From: Oscillospiraceae bacterium
GTDB lineage: Bacteria; Bacillota; Clostridia; Oscillospirales; Ruminococcaceae
Length of the DNA stretch: 64,000 nucleotides
Reading direction: 5' to 3'
Assembly: GCA_017427265.1 (NCBI GenBank)
Contig: JAFRTG010000014.1
Coordinates: forward strand, 1 to 64,000
Under the pieces are notes generated by a model. That model saw only the letters and a program-made list of their open reading frames with translations. It was not told the origin of the DNA and searched no databases. The position numbers and the translations under genes were made by a program. Every line of letters begins with the position of its first letter. The stretch's first letter is position 1. Of this stretch, positions 7,421-14,324 are shown one piece after another.

Positions 7421-8785
7421 TTATTCCAAGTCCCAAGACTTTTTCTTTTTTGGTTGCTGGTATGCTAACTGCTGAGCCTGCTCTAGTTGATGCTGTTCTC
7501 GTAACATCTCTTTTGCCTGCCTGAGAATTGCGGGAGCTATTCTTTCAAGCATAGCATATATCTCGCTGTACTCCCTGTTCTCAGACCTGACCGATTGCAG
7601 CTCAGAAGAAAGCTGTGTTCTCTCCGAGCGGACTGCTTTCAGCTTTTCACAAGCATCATCACGCTCAACAGTCACTTCTTCGCCATGCTGACGCAGATCA
7701 TAAATGGTGCGGTCAGCTTTGTACTGTTTGCCCATAGCCTTTTTCGTAAGGCTTTCCAAAGTATCTATCCAATATATGATAGAATCCTTGTTTTTGAGTA
7801 TAGACATTCCGCTTTTCAGTAGCTCACGGAGTTCGGATACAGCAACAAGATATTCGTGTTCCGCTTTCTCATTCTTCTGTAGGTCAGGCAGATATTTCAG
7901 AGCTCTGTTAATCTGCTCGACTTTCTTTGAAAGATCGGCATCAGCCTTTTCAGTTTCCGCCGTTACCGAGGATAGTTTTTTCTCGCTTTCAGATATATCC
8001 TGCTTTGTATCAGCAAGTGTACTTTCTGCTGTCCTGATCTGATCTTCAACTGAGCTGAGTTCCGACTTTTTTATATCCAACAGTTTGTCGGCAGCTTCGA
8101 TCTCCTCACGGAGCTTGTCAGCCTTGTATTTGGAAACACTCTTGTGCTTTTCGTGCGTGCCGAGCTTTACCCATTCGATACCATGTTCGAGCATAAGCTG
8201 CCCGATGTGTTCTTTCTCTTGTTCGAGCCACGCCATTGTGATCGTATTGGAGATGCCTTCGCCTGCAAGTCCCTGCTGCCGTAAAGCTCCGGTCAGAGAG
8301 TTGCGGACACGCATTCCGTTCTTTCTTTTCTCGTCGCACAGCGGAACGAAATCAAGGTGCAGGTGCGGTGTGCTTTCGTCCATGTGGATCACGGCATTGA
8401 ACAGTTTCAGATGGGGATTTCTCTCCTCAAAGCTACGGGCATATTCTTCCAGCACCGCAGCCGCTTCTTTGCACATATCAGAATCCAGTCCGGTGTCCTC
8501 ACGGTTGCCGACCTGGAATATTGCTTCATGGAATTCTTTTTCTTGTCGGCTGTGACGGATATGCTCCTGATAATTTGTGATCTTCCGATCACGTCTTGTC
8601 TGCTTATTGTTATACTCTTCAAGTGCTTCATCGAACAGCTCATGATAGAGCTGTTTCAATGAGCGCTGACAGATGATAATGTCATCTCGGATCCTGTCCT
8701 CGTGGACATTTTCAGTTATGATAGAACGGTTGTTATGATTGAGGTCTCCACGACCGAAACAGCCGCTCAAAGTTCTTTGTTCTAT
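7421..8785 (-). CDS. MobV-family relaxase (plasmid mobilization, Pre/Mob)
   Basis: About 454 residues from the chosen start. The N-terminal relaxase domain has NHNNR close to the start and the metal-binding HMDESTPHLH motif. The C-terminal half is a long coiled coil, ending in a lysine-rich tail. It should nick oriT and lead one DNA strand into a helper conjugation system. Homologues I recall begin close to MERTLSG. Here the matching codon at 8785-8783 is ATA, in frame, with AAGGAG 9 bases upstream, so a non-standard ATA start is likely. The frame is open to an ATG at 8881, but that stretch runs through a hairpin array, has no good ribosome site and looks non-coding. Confidence 0.85.
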   Translation of the reverse strand: MEQRTLSGCFGRGDLNHNNRSIITENVHEDRIRDDIIICQRSLKQLYHELFDEALEEYNNKQTRRDRKITNYQEHIRHSRQEKEFHEAIFQVGNREDTGLDSDMCKEAAAVLEEYARSFEERNPHLKLFNAVIHMDESTPHLHLDFVPLCDEKRKNGMRVRNSLTGALRQQGLAGEGISNTITMAWLEQEKEHIGQLMLEHGIEWVKLGTHEKHKSVSKYKADKLREEIEAADKLLDIKKSELSSVEDQIRTAESTLADTKQDISESEKKLSSVTAETEKADADLSKKVEQINRALKYLPDLQKNEKAEHEYLVAVSELRELLKSGMSILKNKDSIIYWIDTLESLTKKAMGKQYKADRTIYDLRQHGEEVTVERDDACEKLKAVRSERTQLSSELQSVRSENREYSEIYAMLERIAPAILRQAKEMLREQHQLEQAQQLAYQQPKKKKSWDLE

Positions 8786-8821
8786 AAGATCACTCTCCTT
8801 GTGAAAAATAAGATGATGTAC

Positions 8822-9116
8822 GCCGCAGGAGCGGCTGACAAAATGGATGAGCCTGCACAGCAGGCGATCGGTGCGAAGCACCGAACAATTCGGCAGGAGC
8901 CGAATTGGCTTCTGTTACTCTTGGCAAGAGTAACGCAAAGATACTTTCGACAGTCGAAGACCGCCTATCAAAAGTATCTATTGCGCTCTGCGAGGCTGAA
9001 ACGGCTGACGGAGCAGCCGAAAATGTGGGCACACTTTTTCAGAAATCCGCATTACATTTTTTGAAAATCAGCTCAGGAGTTTTACTCAAAAATGAGTAAT
9101 AGCCTATGCTGATTTT
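8822..9116. repeat. Array of short perfect hairpins between rep and mob genes
   Basis: Packed inverted repeats: 8822-8835 (5 bp, loop AGGA), 8851-8865 (6 bp, ACA), 8868-8884 (7 bp, GAA), 8886-8907 (9 bp, AGGA), 8914-8934 (9 bp, GGC), 8940-8978 (8 bp outer stem), 9002-9019 (6 bp, ACGGAG), and 9064-9116 (9-bp outer stem around a 6-bp hairpin at 9082-9099). No convincing gene lies in 8786-9232. The position directly upstream of the relaxase gene fits an oriT or single-strand origin, or a structured RNA. Confidence 0.75.
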
Positions 9117-9155
9117 GATTCTTTCAACATGAACAAAAATGTCCCTGACTGCCCC

Positions 9156-9231
9156 CGTGACGATGCGTGTCGATGGTGACGGTCTTTTAGAGACCTCACA
9201 AACATCGTCACGACCGTCACACATCGTCACG
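9156..9231. repeat. Iteron-like repeats, candidate oriV/oriT
   Basis: CATCGTCACG occurs at 9203-9212 and 9222-9231 (19-bp step), with its inverse CGTGACGATG at 9156-9165. Related CCGTCAC copies occur at 9214 and, inverted, near 9173. A small hairpin, GGTCT/AGACC (9181-9195), lies in the centre. The repeats end two bases before the stop codon of the RepA-like ATPase gene. Confidence 0.6.
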
Positions 9232-9232
9232 C

Positions 9233-10585
9233 TCAATAACTTGTAGCGAGAAAGTTTTCCTTTTCTGCATCAGTCATATCATGGAAAGACTTGTTTCCAC
9301 TATCACCTCTGACATAACAAACCGTTGCTTTCGGATCGCCATCAACAGGTTGATACTGAAACTCGTCCTCGGCAGCATCATCGGTATCCGATTCAGGTTC
9401 AACTATGATAGGGTGATCCTCGTCATAGCGGAGTGTTATCTTCCTGCCCTTGTGACTTCTGGAATTGTTGTACTGCACGAAGTACAAATTGTACAGCTTT
9501 CCAGCATTGACATTCAGTTTCAGCGACAGAGCATTCGGCTTGATGTCAAGCTCCAGCTTTTCGATCAGCTCGGTAGCCGTACCCTCCCAAGTCGGATTAT
9601 CCGCATTGATGAATCCGCCTATCGCTTCGAGCACAGGTTCGGGCGGCTCCGTGTATTCGGGAGATTTCTCTCCGCTCAGTTCCCAACACAGCGTTTCTTT
9701 GTTTCGGGAGAGCATGAACTTCTTGTCCGGCTGATCTCTGCCAGATACCTCAATCGTGGCATCGCCGTCGGAACGCTTATTCTTATACATGATAAAAGCT
9801 CCGTCCGCTGCACCGAGCAGACCGTTCGTGCCAGAGATACGGTCAAAGCTGTCATCAGACTTCTGCTTTCGGGTGTGGTGAACGAGTATCAGGCAGATAC
9901 CTGTCCTGTCAGCAAAGGCTTTCAGTCCTGCGATAATGTCATAATCACGAGCATAGCTGTAAGTGTCGCCCTCGGCTTCACGGACTTTCTGTAAGGTGTC
10001 GATGATGACAACCGAGGTTTCGGGGTGTTCGTTCAGGAACGTACCTAGCTGATCGAGCAGACCTTCGTTCAGCGACTTGGAAGCAACTGAAAAGAAAAGA
10101 TCAGGCGTTGTTTCCGTTCCGAACATTCGATACAGACGCTCCTGCAATCTGCGGTAATCGTCTTCGAGAGCGAGGTACAGCACCGTCCCCTTGCGAACAG
10201 AATAGTTCCACATCGGCGTACCCGAGCTGACGTGATAGGCGATCTGTGCCATCATGAAGCTCTTGCCGACTTTTGGTGCTCCTACGAACAGGTAAGTGCC
10301 TGGGTAGAGAAAGTGGTCGATAATAGGCGGTTTGCCAGGATAGACCATCTCGTAAAGTTCAGGCATGGAAACGGTCTGCATAAAGTCTGGAGCAGCTTCA
10401 CGCTCCGCTTTCGCCTGTGCCTGCATTTCCTGTTCATACTCCTGCTGTGCGAGGAAAATTTCCTCGGCTGTGGGGTTGAAATTCTCCCCGTAATCTGATA
10501 TAATATCAGTAGTAACATTTGGTGACTGCCCGACCTCTGCGCCAACAGAGGTCATAGGGGCGGTCATTTCTCTTTCTTCGGTCAT
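9233..10585 (-). CDS. RepA-like AAA ATPase/helicase
   Basis: 450 residues. Walker A GAPKVGKS is at 102-109 and Walker B VVIIDT at 192-197, with LVHHTRK and SGTNGLLGAADG further on. This is the AAA_25/RepA-type hexameric helicase fold found on plasmids and mobilizable elements. The C-terminal 130 residues are variable and acidic. It probably helps replicate the excised circular element or prepare DNA for transfer. It begins inside the stop codon of the MobC-like gene (ATGA overlap), with AAAGGAG upstream. Iteron-like repeats sit just beyond its stop codon. Confidence 0.85.
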   Translation of the reverse strand: MTEEREMTAPMTSVGAEVGQSPNVTTDIISDYGENFNPTAEEIFLAQQEYEQEMQAQAKAEREAAPDFMQTVSMPELYEMVYPGKPPIIDHFLYPGTYLFVGAPKVGKSFMMAQIAYHVSSGTPMWNYSVRKGTVLYLALEDDYRRLQERLYRMFGTETTPDLFFSVASKSLNEGLLDQLGTFLNEHPETSVVIIDTLQKVREAEGDTYSYARDYDIIAGLKAFADRTGICLILVHHTRKQKSDDSFDRISGTNGLLGAADGAFIMYKNKRSDGDATIEVSGRDQPDKKFMLSRNKETLCWELSGEKSPEYTEPPEPVLEAIGGFINADNPTWEGTATELIEKLELDIKPNALSLKLNVNAGKLYNLYFVQYNNSRSHKGRKITLRYDEDHPIIVEPESDTDDAAEDEFQYQPVDGDPKATVCYVRGDSGNKSFHDMTDAEKENFLATSY

Positions 10586-10908
10586 TCTCTATCTCCTTTC
10601 AGACCATTCAGAGTTGCTGTGATAAGCTGTATCGTGGACAGCAGCTCATCGTCCGCAGCAGAGCCTTTCTGTATTCTTTTCAGCTCGCTGAGGACTTCTG
10701 CAAGCTGATTTTTCAGAGCTTTGTACACTCTCGGATTGCCCTGCACGACCACATCACGGCACAGCAGCCGCTTTACGATATAGTCCTGCTTGGTCAGTCC
10801 TGAGAGAGATACCGCCGAGTTGATCAGCTTGTCTTCTTCGGGCGAGACACGGAAGCCGATGGTTCTCGCTCTGAAACGTCCCTTACTGTCAAGGTTCTTT
10901 GCTGACAT
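10582..10908 (-). CDS. MobC-like relaxosome accessory protein
   Basis: 108 residues. RTIGFRVSPEEDKLINSAVS followed by GLTKQDYIVKRL matches the ribbon-helix-helix/MobC-type DNA-binding proteins of Firmicutes mobilizable elements. The C-terminus is a predicted helix. It would bind oriT and help the MobV relaxase. I chose ATG at 10908, with GGAGG 8 bases upstream; a GTG at 10917 overlaps the ribosome site. The gene starts inside the end of the integrase gene (about 20 bases overlap) and overlaps the ATPase gene by 4 bases, so the three genes are co-translated. Confidence 0.75.
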   Translation of the reverse strand: MSAKNLDSKGRFRARTIGFRVSPEEDKLINSAVSLSGLTKQDYIVKRLLCRDVVVQGNPRVYKALKNQLAEVLSELKRIQKGSAADDELLSTIQLITATLNGLKGDRE

Positions 10909-11986
10909 TGAAATCACCTCCCTTCTTCAGCTCACCGAGCCTATTCGCCATTTCCTTCTGTTTGGACGGAAACAGGTGTGCATAGCGGTAAGTGATCTCG
11001 ATGCTCTCATGTCCCACACGGTCAGCGATAGCAACAGCAGAGAAGCCTAGTTCGATCAGGAGCGAAACGTGGCTGTGACGCAAATCGTGAATGCGGATAC
11101 GCTTCAAGCCTGTCGCTTTCACGCCCCTGTCCATCTCATGGTGCAGATAGCTCTTGGATATGGGGAAAATCCGCTCGTCGGGCTTCTGGTCGTACAGCAT
11201 ACTGAAATACTCCTGCATCTCCTCACAAAGAAAATCGGGCATTTCAATGGTGCGGTTGCTTTTCTTGGTCTTGGGCTCTGTGATGACGTCCTGTCCCTTG
11301 ATACGCTGGTAGGACTTGTTGATGCGGAGCTTTCTGTTCTTGAAATCGAAGTCCGCAGTCGTAAGAGCCAGTAGCTCACCGAGACGGATACCGCACCAGT
11401 AAAGCATCTCAAAGGCATAGAACGAGATCGGCTTATCCATCATGACCTCGGAGAACTGCATATACTCGTCCTTCGTCCAGAAGTTCATCTCCTTGGCATT
11501 CTTCACGCCGATGCTTCCTGCCTTGGCTGCGGGATTGGTACTCAGGTCATAGTAGCGGACAGCGTGGTTGAAGATACAAGAGAGCTGATTATGCAGGTTC
11601 TTCAGGTAGGTCTCCGAATAGGGTTTGCCGTTCTTGTCACGGTGGCGAAGTAGCTCGTTCTGCCATGTCAGCACATCTCTTGCCTGAATGTCCTTCATGG
11701 ACTTCTCCCCGAAATAGGGCAGTATCTTCGACTTGATGACACAAGCCTTATGCTCCCAGGTGTTCTGCTTCAAACGGGATTTCATGTCCTGCTCATACAG
11801 CTTGTAGAAGTCCTTGAACAGCATATCAAGGTCGCCGCCCTGCTGGAGAAGAAATCTGCGCTCCCAATCCTGAGCCTCACGCTTTGTCTTGAAGCCACGC
11901 TTGCATTTCTGCTTGCGCTGCCCCTGCCAGTCATCACAGCGTGTCATAACATACCAAGTGCCGTTTTTGTCCTTGTATACAGACAT
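10889..11986 (-). CDS. Tyrosine recombinase (integrase)
   Basis: 365 residues with an arm-binding N-terminus (SVYKDKNGTWYVMTRCDDW), a core-binding helical domain (about 60-160) and the catalytic domain: the arginine in WCGIRLGELLAL, HDLRHSH (H-x-x-R), then GHESIEITYRYAH with the nucleophilic tyrosine. This is the Tn916/phage-like family that uses separate arm and core sites. It should integrate the element at the guaA terminator and excise it with the Xis-like protein whose gene directly precedes it (one-base overlap). ATG 11986 is preceded by GAGGGTGAGG. Confidence 0.95.
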   Translation of the reverse strand: MSVYKDKNGTWYVMTRCDDWQGQRKQKCKRGFKTKREAQDWERRFLLQQGGDLDMLFKDFYKLYEQDMKSRLKQNTWEHKACVIKSKILPYFGEKSMKDIQARDVLTWQNELLRHRDKNGKPYSETYLKNLHNQLSCIFNHAVRYYDLSTNPAAKAGSIGVKNAKEMNFWTKDEYMQFSEVMMDKPISFYAFEMLYWCGIRLGELLALTTADFDFKNRKLRINKSYQRIKGQDVITEPKTKKSNRTIEMPDFLCEEMQEYFSMLYDQKPDERIFPISKSYLHHEMDRGVKATGLKRIRIHDLRHSHVSLLIELGFSAVAIADRVGHESIEITYRYAHLFPSKQKEMANRLGELKKGGDFNVSKEP

Positions 11987-12201
11987 CAGTCCTCACCCTC
12001 TTTCTTTTCAGGTGCTTTCACCGGGCGTTCAGCCGAGTACACTCTCTCGTTGAAATACTCACGGTTCACTCTGCCTGTGATGGTGATGTAGCCCTTTGCG
12101 TCAAGCTCCTCATTGAGCTGCTTGATGATCTTGTATGCATACGGAACGGAGATCTCCATGATCTCTGCGAGTTCCTCTGCACGGATAAATTTTTCTGACA
12201 T
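11986..12201 (-). CDS. Excisionase-like DNA-binding protein
   Basis: 71 residues. FIRAEELAEIMEISVPYAYK is a winged-helix/MerR-type DNA-binding start of the sort found in excisionases. Its gene directly precedes the integrase gene. I chose ATG 12201; a TTG at 12210 is also in frame. It is the first gene of the minus-strand operon driven from the switch region at 12302-12330. It probably directs the integrase toward excision, and it may also regulate. Confidence 0.75.
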   Translation of the reverse strand: MSEKFIRAEELAEIMEISVPYAYKIIKQLNEELDAKGYITITGRVNREYFNERVYSAERPVKAPEKKEGED

Positions 12202-12279
12202 AGTAGTCAACCCTTTCTTAAAACATTGTTCTGTGTGGTATCGGGCGCATTTGCGTATCCGATAAGCAAAATTCTCTAT

Positions 12280-12402
12280 CTAAACATTTTTGCTTAGTCT
12301 TATTATACTAAACATTTTTGCTTTTGTCAACCCCTAAATCGAAATTTTTCTAAATTTTTTTGTTTAGTATCTATTGACTATCCTAAACAAATATGTTATA
12401 AT
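12280..12402. promoter_or_regulatory. Divergent promoters with repressor operators (element switch)
   Basis: Operators are CTAAACATTTTTGCTTAG (12280-12297), CTAAACATTTTTGCTTTT (12308-12325) and CTAAATTTTTTTGTTTAG (12350-12367), with a half-site CTAAAC at about 12383. The leftward xis-int promoter is TTGACA (12330-12325) and TATAAT (12307-12302), spacer 17 bp, and the second operator fills that spacer. The rightward repressor promoter is TTGACT (12374-12379) and TATAAT (12397-12402), spacer 17 bp. Repressor binding should shut off xis-int and self-regulate. Confidence 0.8.
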
Positions 12403-12443
12403 GAGCTTGCATACAGAACTTGTATTATAAGGAGTGAGCCACC

Positions 12444-12935
12444 ATGAGCATTATCGGAGATAAGATACACCGCATTCGTGATTTCAGAGGAATGACGCAG
12501 AAACAGCTCGGTATGGCTGTCGGCTTTGACGAGAAGTCTGCCGATGTCCGCATCGCACAATATGAATCAGGCACACGCACACCTAAACAGGCACTTGTTG
12601 AACAGCTTGCCGAAGCTCTGGACGTGAACCCCCGTTTCCTTGCTGATGATGAGATACTCGGAGCGGAAGGCGTTATGATGATGCTCTTTGAGCTTGACGA
12701 GCATTACCCGATCAGCATTGAAGACTGCGAGGACGAGGACGGCAACAGAAGAAAGGGCATTGTTTTCGGCTCTATCCTGATGACTGACCTCCTTTCTGAG
12801 TGGCAGAGACGAAAAAAAGACCTTGCTGACGGTAAGATCAGCAAGGCCGAATATACAGAATGGAAGCTGGGCTGGCCGAAAACGACCGATGACTGCGGAA
12901 AGCATGAACCTGCGAAAGAGTGGCGTAACCTGTAA
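12444..12935 (+). CDS. XRE-family repressor of the mobile element
   Basis: 163 residues. The N-terminal helix-turn-helix is IHRIRDFRGMTQKQLGMAV followed by RIAQYESGTRTPK. The C-terminal half is acidic and then basic and is not recognised; no LexA-type peptidase motif is visible, so RecA-triggered self-cleavage is not supported. AAGGAG precedes ATG 12444. It is transcribed divergently from xis-int, with repeated CTAAAC-type operators between, and another operator copy lies at 788-805. It probably keeps the element quiescent. Confidence 0.85.
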   Translation: MSIIGDKIHRIRDFRGMTQKQLGMAVGFDEKSADVRIAQYESGTRTPKQALVEQLAEALDVNPRFLADDEILGAEGVMMMLFELDEHYPISIEDCEDEDGNRRKGIVFGSILMTDLLSEWQRRKKDLADGKISKAEYTEWKLGWPKTTDDCGKHEPAKEWRNL

Positions 12936-12971
12936 GCCACTTGAACCGCAGAATAATTCCGCTTAGCTCCC

Positions 12972-12990
12972 TGTTATCAAATTGTTATCA
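12972..12990. repeat. Right arm-type integrase binding repeats
   Basis: TGTTATCA occurs at 12972-12979 and 12983-12990, an 11-bp step in the same orientation as TGTTGCCA at 681 and 692 in the left end. Confidence 0.6.
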
Positions 12991-13002
12991 CTGAGATTTT
13001 GA

Positions 13003-13040
13003 GACTTCAGGAATGGCGTATCTACGCCGTTTCTGAGGTC
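13003..13040. terminator. Element-borne hairpin replacing the guaA terminator
   Basis: 18 consecutive pairs (four of them G-U) join 13003-13020 with 13023-13040. On the plus strand it is followed by TTATTTATTATT and would end the repressor transcript. On the minus strand it comes 7 bases after the guaA stop codon, in the place the original terminator would have held. Confidence 0.7.
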
Positions 13041-13045
13041 TTATT
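13039..13045. other. Candidate right attachment-site core
   Basis: TCTTATT is a direct repeat of 656-662 and lies outside the right arm repeats, between the element hairpin and the guaA stop codon. Confidence 0.5.
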
Positions 13046-13047
13046 TA

Positions 13048-14028
13048 TTATTCCCACTCAATCGTCGCACTGGGCTTCGGTGTAAGGTCAAAGAGGACGC
13101 GGTTGACATTCTCGACCTCAGCGGTGATGCGTGCAGTGATATGCTGCAGCAGTTCAAACGGAACATTTTCGACGGTTGCAGTCATGGCATCCTTGGTGTT
13201 GACCGCGCGGATGATGACCGGATAAGCGAAAGTACGCTTGCCGTCTTTGACGCCGACGGAACGGAAATCCGGAACAGCGGTGAAATACTGCCAGACCTTG
13301 CCTTCGAGCCCGTTCTTTGCGAATTCCTCACGCAGGATGGCATCACTCTCGCGGACTGCTTCGAGACGGTCGCGTGTGATGGCGCCGAGGCAGCGCACGC
13401 CGAGGCCGGGACCCGGAAACGGCTGACGGTAGACCATGTTGTCCGGCAGACCGAGTGTCTTGCCGACGACGCGAACCTCATCCTTGAACAGGAGCTTGAC
13501 CGGCTCGACCAGTTCAAACTGCATATCCTCCGGCAGACCGCCGACATTATGATGTGCCTTGACGCCGTCACTTTCGAGAATATCGGGATAGATTGTGCCC
13601 TGTGCAAGGAACTCAATGCCGTCGAGCTTGCGTGCTTCTTCCTCGAATACGCGGATGAACTCTGCGCCGATGATCTTGCGCTTTTTCTCCGGCTCGGCAA
13701 CATTTGCGAGTTTGTCAAGGAAGCGGTCAACTGCATCAACGTAAACGAGATTGGCGTTCATCTGGTTGCGGAATACCTCGACGACCTGTTCCGGTTCGCC
13801 CTTGCGGAGGAGACCGTGATTGACATGGACGCAGACGAGCTGCTGTCCGACTGCTTTGATGAGCAGCGCTGCAACGACTGAGCTGTCAACACCGCCGGAC
13901 AGTGCCAGCAGAACCTTTTTGTCTCCGATCTGAGCGCGGAGCTCCTTGATCTGTTCGTCGATAAAAGCCTGTGCGAGTGCCTCTGTGGTGATGCGTTCCA
14001 TCGTTTCGGGTCTGACGTTTGAACTCAT
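13048..14028 (-). CDS. guaA: GMP synthase, ATP-pyrophosphatase subunit
   Basis: 326 residues. The PP-loop SGGVDSS binds [16 protein letters not shown] and the C-terminal dimerization domain, ending in ATIEWE, are typical GuaA. It adenylates XMP and aminates it to GMP. The glutamine amidotransferase domain (about 190 residues) of ordinary GuaA is absent: the protein begins only about 30 residues before the PP-loop, and upstream DNA shows no remnant. It is therefore a two-subunit type or relies on free ammonia or a separate amidotransferase. I chose ATG 14028, with AGGAGG 9 bases upstream. The mobile element is inserted just after its stop codon. Confidence 0.88.
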   Translation of the reverse strand: MSSNVRPETMERITTEALAQAFIDEQIKELRAQIGDKKVLLALSGGVDSSVVAALLIKAVGQQLVCVHVNHGLLRKGEPEQVVEVFRNQMNANLVYVDAVDRFLDKLANVAEPEKKRKIIGAEFIRVFEEEARKLDGIEFLAQGTIYPDILESDGVKAHHNVGGLPEDMQFELVEPVKLLFKDEVRVVGKTLGLPDNMVYRQPFPGPGLGVRCLGAITRDRLEAVRESDAILREEFAKNGLEGKVWQYFTAVPDFRSVGVKDGKRTFAYPVIIRAVNTKDAMTATVENVPFELLQHITARITAEVENVNRVLFDLTPKPSATIEWE

Positions 14029-14109
14029 AAAAATATCCTCCTGTTCTGGTTGATGATGTAAACGAAAGCACCGGATTTTCAGGGTAATCATCCGGAAACT
14101 GTCTTTCAT

Positions 14110-14138
14110 TATACCATAACAATACGCGGTTGTCAACA
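14110..14138 (-). promoter_or_regulatory. guaA promoter
   Basis: TTGACA (14138-14133) and TATAAT (14115-14110) are spaced by 17 bp, about 80 bases before ATG 14028. Confidence 0.8.
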
Positions 14139-14222
14139 TTCCGCGGACGGTGAGAAATACTCAGACACGGCTCGGAGGAACATCTGCCGGTACGCCGTAT
14201 CAGGATGCTTCCTGTACATAGC

Positions 14223-14251
14223 TTGCTTTTTGCAGAATAGTATGCTATAAT
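14223..14251 (+). promoter_or_regulatory. Promoter of the CNNM/CorC gene
   Basis: TTGCTT (14223-14228) and TATAAT (14246-14251), spacer 17 bp. Confidence 0.7.
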
Positions 14252-14324
14252 AGCATAAAGCGGCTGCTTCGGAATCTACCGGAACTGCTGCGGAAATCTG
14301 ATGAGATGATAACGGAGGAGCAAT

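Larger units (their letters stand above)
656..13045. mobile_element. Integrative mobilizable element carrying Thoeris and restriction-modification genes
   Basis: The element is defined by a tyrosine integrase and Xis-like protein at its right end, arm-type repeats at both ends (681-699 and 12972-12990), a repeated core, a MobV relaxase, a MobC-like protein and a RepA-like ATPase. It is inserted immediately downstream of guaA, between that gene and the rRNA operon. No conjugation (type IV secretion) genes are present, so it should be mobilizable rather than self-transmissible. The cargo at 996-6946 is defence: Thoeris and a methyltransferase/HNH pair. Its base composition is visibly more AT-rich than the host DNA to the right. 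The exact ends are an inference. Confidence 0.8.

Noticed and set aside
8822..9019. CsrB/RsmZ-like sponge RNA, because several hairpin loops contain GGA
   Set aside because: Only some loops carry GGA, no promoter or terminator for such an RNA was found, and no CsrA gene is visible in the window.
762..13059. TCCCACTC at 762-769 and 13052-13059 as an alternative attachment core at the guaA 3' end
   Set aside because: The left copy would lie inside the integrase arm repeats (681-699), which should be internal to the core. The TCTTATT pair fits the geometry and restores a terminator. It remains a fallback.
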